A stretch of DNA of 42,010 nucleotides from an uncultured Mycoplasmatota bacterium (GCA_900554315.1 USGP01000009.1:1-42010); one strand, 5' to 3'; counted from the first letter of the stretch, positions 30,434 through 39,651 are shown. Made by a program: numbers and translations. The notes: generated by a model not told the origin, from the sequence alone.

Positions 30434-31026
30434 TTAATCACCTCCATAGTTGCATAAGTTAAAACAGGATCTTCTTCCTCAACCAAGTCACCAGACCTTT
30501 CAAACTCGACAATAACACGATATTGAGCTCCATTTAAAGACTTAACCTCATACTTAGGTAAATACTCAATATAAGACAATAACGAAGGTTCATTTTTTAA
30601 AGTTCCATCACTTGGGGCTTTTGTCTTTAATCCCTTATAATTAAGTCCGTCATTCTGAGCTGGATTTGTTTCTACAGTATTATCAGACAACTGATAATAA
30701 GAAATAATAGCCTGTTTAACATGTAATCGTTGATACATAGCATCACATACATTTCTATCTCGTTCATTATTAAGCCTAGCACATTCAAACTTAACATACC
30801 CCTTATTTTGAATAGTTGAAGTGTCTAAACCATACGAAGGCCTTTGAATAAACACTTTTAACCAATAAGCACCATATTTACTATCAATATCATCATAAAA
30901 TTCTCTACGCTCATACTCACCAGCTAGAGGATAAAAATTAATATAAATAACAGAAAAAACAGCAGCTACAAAAACCGTAACAACTAAAGTTTCAACCAGA
31001 ACAAAACCTTTATTATTTTTTTTCAT
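30430..31026 (-). CDS. Minor type IV pilin-like protein
   Basis: A 198-residue prepilin with leader MKKNNKG and mature FVLVETLVVTVFV, Glu at position 5. The hydrophobic helix ends near residue 27. The globular part holds two cysteines (FECARLNNERDRNVCDAMY) likely to be bonded. It is first in a two-gene minor pilin unit, divergent from pilB. The ribosome site (GGGA, close to the ATG) is weak. Together with the 29825 protein it would be processed by PilD and help nucleate the pilus. A phase or surface role cannot be judged. Confidence 0.88.
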   Translation of the reverse strand: MKKNNKGFVLVETLVVTVFVAAVFSVIYINFYPLAGEYERREFYDDIDSKYGAYWLKVFIQRPSYGLDTSTIQNKGYVKFECARLNNERDRNVCDAMYQRLHVKQAIISYYQLSDNTVETNPAQNDGLNYKGLKTKAPSDGTLKNEPSLLSYIEYLPKYEVKSLNGAQYRVIVEFERSGDLVEEEDPVLTYATMEVIK

Positions 31027-31044
31027 CTTTTCCCATCTACTTTC

Positions 31045-31073
31045 TTGCTATTATACTAAAAGTATTATATAAT
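31045..31073 (+). promoter_or_regulatory. Promoter of pilB
   Basis: TTGCTA (31045–31050) and a perfect TATAAT (31068–31073) are 17 bases apart. On the opposite strand another TATAAT (31050–31055) faces the minor pilins, so divergent promoters appear to overlap here. Confidence 0.65.
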
Positions 31074-31121
31074 AAAATAAGATAAAATACCATAGTAAAA
31101 AACAAAAGGGGTTGTGACACT

Positions 31122-33098
31122 ATGATTAAATTCGATTTTACAAAAACACCTATTACGCAGATTGCAGACTATATTATTATATCTGCAGCCAAAGCAAATG
31201 CATCAGATATTCATTTCGATCCTAGAGAAGATGGAATGATGGTAAGAATTCGTGTCGATGGTGATTTACAAAACTTTACATTTATTCCAAAAGCTTATGA
31301 AAGAAATTTAACAACAAGACTTAAGCTTTTAGCAAACATGAACATCACAGAGTCAAGACTACCTCAAGATGGTGCCATCAAAGGTAACTTTGGTGGTAAT
31401 TATTTGGATATGCGTGTATCTTGCTTACCATTAAATGAAGGTGAAAAAATCGTTATTCGTATCCTAGACTATTCTAGAAGTTTGCAAGGATTAGATAGCT
31501 TAGGATTTAATGAATCAAACCTAGATCGACTAAAAAGAATGATTCAAGTACCAAATGGTATTATTCTAATTACCGGTGCCACTGGATCTGGTAAATCAAC
31601 AACCGTATATTCAATTCTAGAAACATTAAATAAAGAAGAGACAAATATTATTACAGTAGAAGACCCTATTGAAATGAATATCGAAGGACTTAACCAAGTT
31701 CAAGTTAACTCAGAAATTGGTATGACTTTTGCAGCAGCCCTACGTTCTATACTACGTCAGGACCCTAATATCATTCTAATCGGAGAAATTCGTGATAGTG
31801 AAACTGCTCAAATCGCTGTACGTGCCGCAATTACTGGACACTTAGTTCTATCCACTATCCATACAAACAATACCTTATCTACAGTAGAACGTTTACTAGA
31901 TATGAATGTAGAACGTTACTTACTATCTACTGCTCTTACAGGAATCATTTCGCAAAGACTTGCTAAAAAAATATGTACCAAATGTAGAATAGAAAGAGAC
32001 ACTACAAAATTCGAAAAAAAGGTATTTAAAAAATATTTACATAAAGACGTAAATAAGATTTGGGATGTAAATCCTGAAGGATGCGAAGCTTGTCGTAAAG
32101 GATATAAAGGTCGTGTAGCAATTCAAGAAGTACTAGAATTAGACGATGAAATGCGTAGCGCTTTAAATAATGAAACACTAAGTAAAGAAGATCTTTCTAA
32201 ATTAGTATATAGTGACCGAGTAATTACCATGCTACAAGATGCTCTAGGAAAAGTATTAGATGGAACAACAAGTTTTGAAGAAGTATTAAGAGTAATTGAA
32301 ATTGAAGATGCAGAAGATTTCTTTGAAAGTGATACAGAAGAAAGAATTAAGTCTAAAGAAAAAGAAAAAGATGAAAAAATCAAAGAAGAATTAAGAGAAC
32401 AAGAAGAAAAACAAAATGTTGAAAAAGAAAAGAAAGAAAAAGATGATAAATCCAGTATGGAAGTAGTATCTTTAAATAATACACCAGAGACTACATTAAA
32501 TCATGCAACACCAAGAACAATTCCAACAGCAGTACAAGAATCCAACCCTGTACAAGTAAAAACAACTTCTTCAAATGCACCAATCAATTCATTAGATAAA
32601 ATAAATGCTATTGAAAAACAGAAAAGCACTGAAAATACTATCAAAACAGAAATTAAAAAAGATCAAGAACAACCAGTTCCGTTTACAAAACCAAATATTA
32701 CAACATTAAAAACAAACTTAGTAAACACTACTCCTACTCCTGTTGTTACAGTGCCATCTAAACCTGTAGAAAAACAAGCAACTTCTCAACAAGCAAAACC
32801 TACAACACCAATAATCTCACAACCAATACAAGCAACAGTTGCTCCAAAATCAACACAGACACCTCAACCAGTACAAATAAAACCAACGACAACAACACCA
32901 AATCCAATTCAACAAGTACAACCAAAACCAGTGCAACCTATACAAGTAAATCAACAGCCAATGCAACAAACACCAAAGCCTTTAACAACACCACAACAAC
33001 CTCAACCAGTACAAGGAGTAAGACCTATAGCAATACAGCCAACACAACCAGTTCAAAATATAAAACCAATACAAGTAAATACAAATAATAATAAATAA
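31122..33098 (+). CDS. pilB: Type IV pilus assembly ATPase PilB/GspE with long low-complexity tail
   Basis: A 658-residue protein whose first 400 residues form a complete secretion ATPase that powers pilus extension. Walker A is GATGSGKST (152–160), the Asp box is around ITVEDPIE, Walker B is LIGEIRD (219–225), and the His box is STIHTNN. A zinc site comprises C285, C288, C321 and C324, a hallmark of extension ATPases. The usual GspE N-terminal N1 domain is missing, as in ComGA. After residue 403 comes a highly charged Lys/Glu segment to 443. About 215 residues rich in Pro, Gln, Thr and Val then follow (for example KPVQPIQVNQQPMQQTPK). The tail is in frame and no stop separates it. GGGG lies 10 bases before the ATG. 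Confidence 0.93.
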   Translation: MIKFDFTKTPITQIADYIIISAAKANASDIHFDPREDGMMVRIRVDGDLQNFTFIPKAYERNLTTRLKLLANMNITESRLPQDGAIKGNFGGNYLDMRVSCLPLNEGEKIVIRILDYSRSLQGLDSLGFNESNLDRLKRMIQVPNGIILITGATGSGKSTTVYSILETLNKEETNIITVEDPIEMNIEGLNQVQVNSEIGMTFAAALRSILRQDPNIILIGEIRDSETAQIAVRAAITGHLVLSTIHTNNTLSTVERLLDMNVERYLLSTALTGIISQRLAKKICTKCRIERDTTKFEKKVFKKYLHKDVNKIWDVNPEGCEACRKGYKGRVAIQEVLELDDEMRSALNNETLSKEDLSKLVYSDRVITMLQDALGKVLDGTTSFEEVLRVIEIEDAEDFFESDTEERIKSKEKEKDEKIKEELREQEEKQNVEKEKKEKDDKSSMEVVSLNNTPETTLNHATPRTIPTAVQESNPVQVKTTSSNAPINSLDKINAIEKQKSTENTIKTEIKKDQEQPVPFTKPNITTLKTNLVNTTPTPVVTVPSKPVEKQATSQQAKPTTPIISQPIQATVAPKSTQTPQPVQIKPTTTTPNPIQQVQPKPVQPIQVNQQPMQQTPKPLTTPQQPQPVQGVRPIAIQPTQPVQNIKPIQVNTNNNK

Positions 33099-33100
33099 TA

Positions 33101-33129
33101 AAAATGTAGGAAAACTCCTACATTTTTTT
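33101..33129 (+). terminator. Terminator of pilB
   Basis: AAAATGTAGGA (33101–33111) pairs with TCCTACATTTT (33116–33126) around four bases, followed by Ts to 33129. It may also act leftward. Confidence 0.85.
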
Positions 33130-33140
33130 GTATATAAAAA

Positions 33141-33157
33141 AGTAAGAAAAACTTACT
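33141..33157 (-). terminator. Terminator of thymidylate kinase gene
   Basis: AGTAAG (33141–33146) pairs with CTTACT (33152–33157) around a five-base loop. Leftward it runs into six Ts. It overlaps the tmk stop at 33153. Confidence 0.7.
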
Positions 33158-33824
33158 CTTCAAATCCTAAATAGCTTAATATTTCATCATTGATGTCTGA
33201 AACATCACGAATTTTTCCGTCTTTTACACATTCAATTCTTTTCCAATTATATAATTCAGAAAGTTCAATATAAGCATCTTCTGCATTTTTTAAATGCTCA
33301 GGAGATCTTTCATGTTCATCTAAATACTTTCTATTCTTTTTTAGTTCTAAAGAATATTGATAAGGCATATGCAAAAAGATAGTCTGATCTGGTTTAGGAA
33401 GTTTTAATAACCAATATTCCAATTTATCAATCCATTGATACATCAAGAATCTCTCATCTTTATTTTTAATCTTACTACCCTGATGTGCTAAATTAGAGGT
33501 TGTATAACGATCTAAAATAACATAATATCCTTCTTCTAAATAAGGAAGAATACGACTCATATTATATTTTCTATCAGCGGCATAATACAAAGAAGCAATA
33601 TGAGGATCAACGTGATCAGCACCTTCAGGAAAATATCCCTCCCCAATAGATGGATTTCCTAAATATGGTCCACCAACAATTTTACCAGTCGGAGTATCAT
33701 ACATTGGAAAAGCAAAGTGGATACACTTTTCTCCTTTTTCCTTTAATCTTTTCTCTAATAAAACAGACTGCGTTTCTTTACCAGAACAATCTGTTCCCTC
33801 AATCACAATAATTTTACCTTTCAT
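33153..33824 (-). CDS. tmk: Thymidylate kinase
   Basis: A 223-residue P-loop kinase that phosphorylates dTMP to dTDP for DNA synthesis. The P-loop is EGTDCSGKETQ near the N terminus, and the DRY motif with nucleobase contacts appears as LDRYTTSNLAHQGSK. A lid region with RKYLDEHER follows. The sequence diverges from the Bacillus type (DRYTTSN rather than the usual DRY-x-DSS), resembling the broader deoxynucleoside-kinase-like group, so specificity is probable but not certain. ATG 33824 has GGAGG seven bases upstream, which decides the start over an ATG eight codons earlier. Confidence 0.82.
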   Translation of the reverse strand: MKGKIIVIEGTDCSGKETQSVLLEKRLKEKGEKCIHFAFPMYDTPTGKIVGGPYLGNPSIGEGYFPEGADHVDPHIASLYYAADRKYNMSRILPYLEEGYYVILDRYTTSNLAHQGSKIKNKDERFLMYQWIDKLEYWLLKLPKPDQTIFLHMPYQYSLELKKNRKYLDEHERSPEHLKNAEDAYIELSELYNWKRIECVKDGKIRDVSDINDEILSYLGFEE

Positions 33825-33892
33825 ACCAAAGCCTCCATCAATTATCATATTCTATTCTATCATATCAAAAAATAGATAACATCGCAACAAAA

Positions 33893-33918
33893 AATAAGTG
33901 TCCATTTAGACACTTATT
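33893..33918 (-). terminator. Terminator of the lepA–hemW operon
   Basis: AATAAGTGTC (33893–33902) pairs over ten bases with GACACTTATT (33909–33918) around a six-base loop, then Ts leftward. It overlaps the stop of the HD gene at 33906. Confidence 0.85.
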
Positions 33919-34487
33919 CTATTATTCTCATCAAAAGGAACTAATAAACATTTTCTACTAGCTAAATAATCACACATATGAACAAAATTCTGATACTTCG
34001 TTTTTGGAGCTTCCAATACTTCTTCCCCATTATAATCTTGAGTCCAAGGACCCATATGTGTTTTAATAACAGAGCATAATAAATCAAGCTCCTCGTCACT
34101 CATAAGTAAATCCGCCTTATGTTCCATAATATAATTTGCCATTAAAATAGGATGGTCAAACCTAGTATATTTTTCTTGTGTCACCCCACTCTTTAACCCA
34201 TCATGTAATAAAAGTCCCATTAACATAATATCTTTTTCACTATCTTTATATTTATTACCAATACAAGGATCTTGTAACAATTCATAACCAATTCTAACAG
34301 CTGCTTTTGTATGGCGTAAAAGCCCACCTTCTCCTAAAGAATAACTAGGATGATACTTTCCAGTAGAAGAAGCTGGTATATGAAAAAAATAATCTGGTAA
34401 TAATTCAATCATAGTACGACAGTCCTCTTGAATCGTTTCATCTTTTATATAACTAAGCTCTATTTCAAATTGTTCTATTTTATTCAT
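33906..34487 (-). CDS. HD-domain phosphohydrolase
   Basis: A 193-residue HD-superfamily protein. Metal ligands are seen as H59 in GGLLRHTKAA, H95/D96 in LLLHDGLKSG, H112 in RFDHP, H143 in KTHMGPW and D157 in MCDYLASR. The pattern GEGGLLRHT with LLHDGLK recalls YhaM-like exoribonuclease HD domains and other uncharacterised HD proteins, but no OB fold is attached. The substrate is unknown. Its ATG overlaps the end of hemW by eight bases, so it belongs to the lepA–hemW operon and is its last gene. Confidence 0.83.
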   Translation of the reverse strand: MNKIEQFEIELSYIKDETIQEDCRTMIELLPDYFFHIPASSTGKYHPSYSLGEGGLLRHTKAAVRIGYELLQDPCIGNKYKDSEKDIMLMGLLLHDGLKSGVTQEKYTRFDHPILMANYIMEHKADLLMSDEELDLLCSVIKTHMGPWTQDYNGEEVLEAPKTKYQNFVHMCDYLASRKCLLVPFDENNRISV

Positions 34488-35577
34488 CGTGACTCTCCTC
34501 CAACAATAAAACTAATATTTCATTACTAAGATACCAATATGAATATGGAATAATAACATTATCATCTTTTTCTATTAAATATCCCTGATCAATTAATTTT
34601 TGATAAGGGTAAACATCTTCTAACTTTTTACCATATAATTGATAAAATTTACTTTTAGAAATCCCCCACTTGGTTCTTAGATTTAAAATAACCTCATATT
34701 CCATTTTATCATAAATAGACAATTTTTCCTCTTGGTAACGATAATTTCCTTGTAAATAATGTGTCATACTGCGAGTATTAGAATAGCGTGTATCTAAATA
34801 ATAACCACTAGCTCCAAGTCCAAAGCCATAATACTCTTCATTATTCCAATAACACAAATTATGACGAGAATACTTTCCATCTTTGGCAAAATTACTAGTC
34901 TCATAATGAACGTAATCTTTTAACATTTCACAAATTCTCTGATACATTTTAGCATCCATATCTTCATCTACAAAAGAAGAATGCTGCAAATACAATGAAG
35001 TATGTTCTTCTAAAATAAGTGAATAAGTAGAAATATGACTAACATCCAAAGATAAAAGAAAAGAAACATCTTCTTCTACTTCTTGTAAACTCTCTCCAGG
35101 AAAAGCATACATTAAATCCAAATTAATATTAGTAAGTCCTTTTTCCTTACAATAACAAATAATTTCTTGAACATAAGATAAATTCAAACTACGATTCATC
35201 TTCTTTAAAATCCATTCATGCGTAGTTTCTATTCCTAAACTAATACGATTAATACCAAACTCTAAAAACAAATCAATTTTTTCTTTTGTAATACTATCAA
35301 AATTTGCTTCAATAGTTATTTCACAGGTTTTACTTCTTTTTAATTTAGATAAAATAGAAAATAAATGTTTAAGTTCAGAAACCGATAAACAACTAGGTGT
35401 TCCACCACCAATATAAATAGTATTAAGTTCTTCCTGATGATAATACTTTTCAATTTCTTTTTCTAATGATACAAGATAGGAATTGACAAAATTTGTATGA
35501 TAAAATACTTTACAAAAATCACAATAACTACAAATCTTTTTACAAAAAGGAATATGAATATAACAACTACCTATCAC
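34480..35577 (-). CDS. hemW: Radical SAM heme chaperone HemW
   Basis: A 365-residue radical SAM protein. The [4Fe-4S] cluster motif is C12-x3-C16-x2-C19 in IPFCKKICSYCDF, followed by a further Cys, as in HemW and HemN. The SAM-binding GGGTPS and the later LDLMYAFPGES are conserved, and the C-terminal HemN domain has LNLRTKWGIS. HemW is now seen as a heme-trafficking protein, not a coproporphyrinogen oxidase; older annotations name it HemN. I favour GTG 35577 because AGGGGC lies upstream and the protein then begins right before the family's IHIPFC; a TTG at 35592 is possible. Its start overlaps the regulator gene. Confidence 0.92.
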   Translation of the reverse strand: MIGSCYIHIPFCKKICSYCDFCKVFYHTNFVNSYLVSLEKEIEKYYHQEELNTIYIGGGTPSCLSVSELKHLFSILSKLKRSKTCEITIEANFDSITKEKIDLFLEFGINRISLGIETTHEWILKKMNRSLNLSYVQEIICYCKEKGLTNINLDLMYAFPGESLQEVEEDVSFLLSLDVSHISTYSLILEEHTSLYLQHSSFVDEDMDAKMYQRICEMLKDYVHYETSNFAKDGKYSRHNLCYWNNEEYYGFGLGASGYYLDTRYSNTRSMTHYLQGNYRYQEEKLSIYDKMEYEVILNLRTKWGISKSKFYQLYGKKLEDVYPYQKLIDQGYLIEKDDNVIIPYSYWYLSNEILVLLLEESHDE

Positions 35578-36304
35578 TTTTGCCCCTACCAATAACTTTT
35601 CTTACTTTTCCGATTGCCCTATTTTCTATTTTTGCAAGAGCAGTTTTAGAAACGCCATACTTTTCTGACATACTAGACAAAGTCATAGTTGGATTTTGAC
35701 GTCTCTCAGAAAACACTTCACGTTCTCGATCCGTAAAATCAGCCTGTTGCAAATCCGCTTCTGTCAAATGTAGATCAGCAACTTTTCTATAAAAACCAGC
35801 ATAGTTATTTTCAAGAGTCTGTTCAATTTCTCTAGCGCTCTCTTCTCCCATAACAGAAGGAACACGACTATCTAATAAACAGTCATAAATATAATCCCTA
35901 GAATATCCAAATAACTCTTTAAAAGAATCAGCCAATTCATCTAAAGTAAAAGATTTATTACTCAAATAATAAGTACATATCAACTTAATATCTTTTCTTT
36001 TTTTATCTTCTCTACTATAATCTACATCCCTGACATTACCAACAAAATGGCCCAATTCATCTTTTACAGGACTATTATGTAAAAAAGAAGTTCTACCGCC
36101 CTGTACCTTTCCACGATGTTGATTAACCGTCAATTGTTGACCAATAGTTATACCTAATGCAGCATTAACAACCACATCTTTATGCTTATTTAAATAACGT
36201 TGTACGGAAGATCTAGGTATTCCCGTCGCTTCAGAAATTTCACCAATAAATGCTTCTGGATGAGCTAAAAAATACTCCACAACACTCTTTTCTTTTTCAT
36301 TCAT
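35567..36304 (-). CDS. Multi-HTH DNA-binding regulator between lepA and hemW
   Basis: A 245-residue protein from ATG 36304, with AAGGGAG eight bases before it. Three regions look like helix-turn-helix domains. Residues about 5–45 (ISEATGIPRSSVQRYLNKH) resemble a MarR/GntR-like helix pair. The middle (SFTLDELADSFKELFGYS) resembles the SpoIIID-like or sigma-type helix pair. The C terminus (FTDREREVFSERR, then MSEKYGVSKTALAKIENRA) strongly resembles sigma factor region 4. There is no region 2, so it is not a full sigma factor. Lying between lepA and hemW, a place where hrcA often occurs nearby, it may be a transcription regulator of this operon or another regulon. Confidence 0.72.
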   Translation of the reverse strand: MNEKEKSVVEYFLAHPEAFIGEISEATGIPRSSVQRYLNKHKDVVVNAALGITIGQQLTVNQHRGKVQGGRTSFLHNSPVKDELGHFVGNVRDVDYSREDKKRKDIKLICTYYLSNKSFTLDELADSFKELFGYSRDYIYDCLLDSRVPSVMGEESAREIEQTLENNYAGFYRKVADLHLTEADLQQADFTDREREVFSERRQNPTMTLSSMSEKYGVSKTALAKIENRAIGKVRKVIGRGKSDR

Positions 36305-36321
36305 GAAAAACACTCCCTTTA

Positions 36322-38118
36322 TTATTTATCACTAGTAGACAAAATAGATAAAAACGCTTCTTGTGGTACCTCAACACTACCAATCTTTTTCATACGCTTC
36401 TTACCTTCTTTTTGTTTTTCTAACAATTTCTTTTTACGAGTTACATCTCCACCATAACATTTTGCTAAAACATTTTTACGCATAGCCTTAATATCAGTTC
36501 TAGCAATAACATGAGTTCCAATCGCAGCTTGAATAGGAACTTCAAACATCTGTCTAGGAATAATCTCTTTTAACTTTTCAACAACAACTTTACCTCTTTG
36601 ATAAGCAAAATCCTTATGAACAATAACAGATAAAGCATCCACAATATCACCATTAAGCAAAATATCCATCTTAACTAAATTACTCTCTTTATAACCAATA
36701 AGTTCATAATCAAAAGAAGCATATCCCTTAGTATAAGATTTCAATTTATCAAAGAAGTCATACACAATCTCAGAAAGAGGCATATCGTAATGAATCGTTA
36801 CTCGCGTCTGATCTAAATATTCCATATTAATAAATGTTCCTCTTTTATCCTGACATAACTCCATAATAGGACCAATATAATCACTTGGTGTAAAAATACT
36901 AGTTTTTACATAAGGTTCCAAAGTCTTAGAAATAACTTCTCTTTTTGGCATCTTCGTAGGAGAGTCTACCATAATCTTAGAACCATCAGTAAGTACTACT
37001 TCATAAACAACAGAAGGAGAAGTAGCAATCAAATCTATGCCAAACTCTCTTTCAATCCTCTCTTCTATAATTTCCATATGTAATAATCCTAAAAAACCAC
37101 ATCGAAATCCAAAGCCTAGAGCTTTAGACGTTTCAGGTTCAAAAGTTAAAGAAGAATCATTTAACTTTAATTTTTCCAAAGCCTCTCTTAAATCCTCAAA
37201 TTTACTTGACTCAATTGGATAAAGTCCACAATATACCATAGGTTTCATTGGTTTATACCCTGGTAACACCTCTGTTGCTGGATTAGATTCTAAAGTGATC
37301 GTATCCCCTACTTCCACATCACTAATGCTCTTAATAGAAGCAGAAAGATAACCAACTTCTCCAGCTTTCAAAGAAGAAATAGCTTTTTCTTTCGGTGTAT
37401 CAATAGAAAGGCCAACAACATCATACGTTGCACCAGTCTCCATCATACGTATAATATCACCGACTTTAACTTCCCCTTCCATAACACGAATACTAATAAT
37501 AACTCCACGATAAGCATCAAAAATACTATCAAAAATTAAAGCTTTTAAAGGTTTATGAATATCTCCCGTTGGAGCAGGAATTTTTTTAATAATCGCTTCT
37601 AACAAAGCATCAATTCCTTCCCCTGTCTTCGCACTCGTAAAAATAATCTCATCTTTAGAAAATCCAATATTTTCTAACTCTTCTGTTACTTTAGGTAAAT
37701 CAGCACTTGGCAAATCAATCTTATTAACAACAGGAATTACTGTCAAATGATTATCAAGAGCCAAATATAAATTAGCAAGTGTCTGTGCCTCTACTCCTTG
37801 AGCAGCATCTACTACTAACAAAGCACCTTCACAAGCTGCTAAACTACGAGAAACCTCATAAGAAAAGTCAACATGACCAGGCGTGTCAATTAAATGAAAA
37901 TAATATTCTTCTCCCTCATGTTGATAAGTAAGCTGAACTGCATTCAACTTAATAGTAATACCACGTTCTCTTTCAATATCCATAGAATCTAACATTTGAT
38001 TCTTTAACTCTCTTTTAGAAATAGCCCCCGTCTTCTCTAAAATACGATCTGCTAAAGTACTTTTCCCATGATCAATATGGGCAATAATACAAAAATTTCG
38101 AATATTTTCTTGTTTCAT
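36322..38118 (-). CDS. lepA: Elongation factor 4 (LepA), translational GTPase
   Basis: A 598-residue GTPase that acts on stalled or mispositioned ribosomes. The G motifs are visible: G1 AHIDHGKST, G3 DTPGH, G4 NKID. Domain II follows, then EF-G-like domains III and V. The LepA-specific C-terminal domain ends with MKKIGSVEVPQEAFLSILST, a family signature. Length matches the family. It is upstream of the multi-HTH regulator (gap of about 17 bases) and hemW, the common Firmicutes order lepA–hemW with an insertion. An AGGAGG site precedes the ATG. Confidence 0.97.
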   Translation of the reverse strand: MKQENIRNFCIIAHIDHGKSTLADRILEKTGAISKRELKNQMLDSMDIERERGITIKLNAVQLTYQHEGEEYYFHLIDTPGHVDFSYEVSRSLAACEGALLVVDAAQGVEAQTLANLYLALDNHLTVIPVVNKIDLPSADLPKVTEELENIGFSKDEIIFTSAKTGEGIDALLEAIIKKIPAPTGDIHKPLKALIFDSIFDAYRGVIISIRVMEGEVKVGDIIRMMETGATYDVVGLSIDTPKEKAISSLKAGEVGYLSASIKSISDVEVGDTITLESNPATEVLPGYKPMKPMVYCGLYPIESSKFEDLREALEKLKLNDSSLTFEPETSKALGFGFRCGFLGLLHMEIIEERIEREFGIDLIATSPSVVYEVVLTDGSKIMVDSPTKMPKREVISKTLEPYVKTSIFTPSDYIGPIMELCQDKRGTFINMEYLDQTRVTIHYDMPLSEIVYDFFDKLKSYTKGYASFDYELIGYKESNLVKMDILLNGDIVDALSVIVHKDFAYQRGKVVVEKLKEIIPRQMFEVPIQAAIGTHVIARTDIKAMRKNVLAKCYGGDVTRKKKLLEKQKEGKKRMKKIGSVEVPQEAFLSILSTSDK

Positions 38119-38146
38119 AACTCCTCCTGCTAATAATTTTTATACG

Positions 38147-38572
38147 TTATTTTTTATAAATTAATTTCTTAGAAATAGCATATGGAACCACTTCATTTTT
38201 CAATGTATTAGATAACAATTGATAATCATCATCAAATCCAAACCACATAAAGTCACCAATTTCACGAGAAGTAGTAAGTTCTCCTTCTAGCTGTCCTAAA
38301 TATTGAAAAACAGACATATGGATTTCGATATTAGGATCACTAGTAGCAATTTCATGAAAGTCCATAACAAAAGAAAAAAGACTTTCATCAAAAATCGCTT
38401 TATCCCCTAACTCTTCATGGCATTCACGAATAGCAGCTTCCAAAACAGATTCCCCATCTTCTACTTTTCCACCAATCATCTGATAAGTAGGTTTATTTCT
38501 AGGTTTATCAACTAAAAGTTTACCATCATGAAAAAACATAGTTCCAACAACTTCTAAAACCTTTTTACTCAT
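38147..38572 (-). CDS. Nudix hydrolase
   Basis: A 141-residue Nudix domain protein. The Nudix box spans residues 35–56 (GKVEDGESVLEAAIRECHEE followed by LG), fitting G-x5-E-x7-RE-x2-EE-x-G, with the catalytic Glu residues in place. It hydrolyses a nucleoside diphosphate linked to another group; specificity is unknown, though the size and simple domain suit MutT-like housekeeping enzymes. ATG 38572 has GGAGG five bases upstream and is chosen over two earlier in-frame ATGs lacking a site. It lies between lepA and the terminator of the upstream membrane-protein gene, so it probably starts the lepA transcript. Confidence 0.9.
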   Translation of the reverse strand: MSKKVLEVVGTMFFHDGKLLVDKPRNKPTYQMIGGKVEDGESVLEAAIRECHEELGDKAIFDESLFSFVMDFHEIATSDPNIEIHMSVFQYLGQLEGELTTSREIGDFMWFGFDDDYQLLSNTLKNEVVPYAISKKLIYKK

Positions 38573-38615
38573 AAACTCCTCCACTTCCATTATACACGAA
38601 ATTACAAGAAAAGAA

Positions 38616-38640
38616 AATAACGTTGACAATCAACGTTATT
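38616..38640 (-). terminator. Terminator of the single-pass membrane protein gene
   Basis: AATAACGTTGA (38616–38626) pairs over 11 bases with TCAACGTTATT (38630–38640) around CAA. Leftward it is followed by a short T-rich tract, and it overlaps the stop of the upstream gene. Confidence 0.8.
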
Positions 38641-39571
38641 GTTCAATTTTACTTTGATAAAAATAATATTCTCCTTTATCCTCTTTAAATTTATAGGTAA
38701 TGATATTACTCTGTTCAAGAAAATCATCAATCGTAACAGGATCTTCCTTATACTTGTCTAATTCAATATTACTAGCACTAGTAATTAACATTGTATGACT
38801 CGCATCTCTATAAACTTGATAACTAACTAAATTATTAGAAACAGAACCAGTTAAATAGACAACTCTTTCTACTAAAGTAATATCTCCATTTTCATTTCTA
38901 CTTGCACTTTCTAAATCATATAAAGCAACTGGTATGGTATTATCAGCGGTAGGTGTCTGATTTTGGAAAGTAACCTCATACTGTTCTTGATTAACATTAT
39001 AAGTAAGAGTTAAAGCATTACCTTCGTCAATCGGATTTCCTAAAGTAACCGGTATCGTTCCTTGTTTCAAATAAGTAACGTCATCTCCAAAATAATCCTT
39101 CATTAAATTGTCCATAACATCATCAGGAATATAATACTTTTTAGTAGACGAATCCGCAGTATCATCATCTTTTTCTTCTTCTAGGTCTCTAGACCTTAAA
39201 TTAGATAAAGCATAATAAAACTTTTCATAATTACTAAAATCTTTTAACGAAACAAACTGTTCTTTTAAATACTTATTTAATGTTTTAGAATCTCTACCAT
39301 AAGTAACCATTTCATATATATTTTCTACTTCTGGATCATCTACACTAAGTGTAGTAGAAATTGCAGACTTAGGTTGTTCTTTTGGTTTAGAATTAAAAAA
39401 TAAACCACTAATAAAATAAACAAGTAAACCAATAATAATAGCAGCAACTATAATAATAACAATCTTTTTAATTTTTTCATTTTTGTTTTTTTCTTCACGC
39501 TCTTCCGGCGGTCTAGGTGGAGCGTAATTCTCACCATCTACTTCATAATTATCATCATCAGGTACATACAT
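38636..39571 (-). CDS. Single-pass membrane protein, unknown function
   Basis: A 311-residue protein from ATG 39571; a TTG three codons earlier abuts the AAGGAG site. The cytoplasmic N terminus is acidic and Pro-rich (NYAPPRPPEEREEKNKNEK). One membrane helix follows (about 37–60, IVIIIVAAIIIGLLVYFISG). The extracytoplasmic domain of 250 residues is acidic and Asn/Thr-rich, with no cysteines. A possible two-domain layout is helical up to about residue 165 and beta-rich afterwards. I recognise no family. The topology recalls wall-associated regulators or division-type bitopic proteins but nothing specific supports those. It is a single-gene unit between two terminators. Confidence 0.65.
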   Translation of the reverse strand: MYVPDDDNYEVDGENYAPPRPPEEREEKNKNEKIKKIVIIIVAAIIIGLLVYFISGLFFNSKPKEQPKSAISTTLSVDDPEVENIYEMVTYGRDSKTLNKYLKEQFVSLKDFSNYEKFYYALSNLRSRDLEEEKDDDTADSSTKKYYIPDDVMDNLMKDYFGDDVTYLKQGTIPVTLGNPIDEGNALTLTYNVNQEQYEVTFQNQTPTADNTIPVALYDLESASRNENGDITLVERVVYLTGSVSNNLVSYQVYRDASHTMLITSASNIELDKYKEDPVTIDDFLEQSNIITYKFKEDKGEYYFYQSKIEQ

Positions 39572-39618
39572 AAAACTCAACTCCTTATCTTAATTATACA
39601 AAAAAAGAAAAGAAAAAA

Positions 39619-39642
39619 AAGTAGTTTAAAGAAAAACTACTT
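39619..39642 (-). terminator. Terminator of the flavoprotein pair
   Basis: AAGTAGTTT (39619–39627) pairs with AAACTACTT (39634–39642) around a six-base loop, and read leftward it runs into eight Ts. It lies just after the flavoprotein stop at 39652. Confidence 0.85.
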
Positions 39643-39651
39643 ACTTGACTG

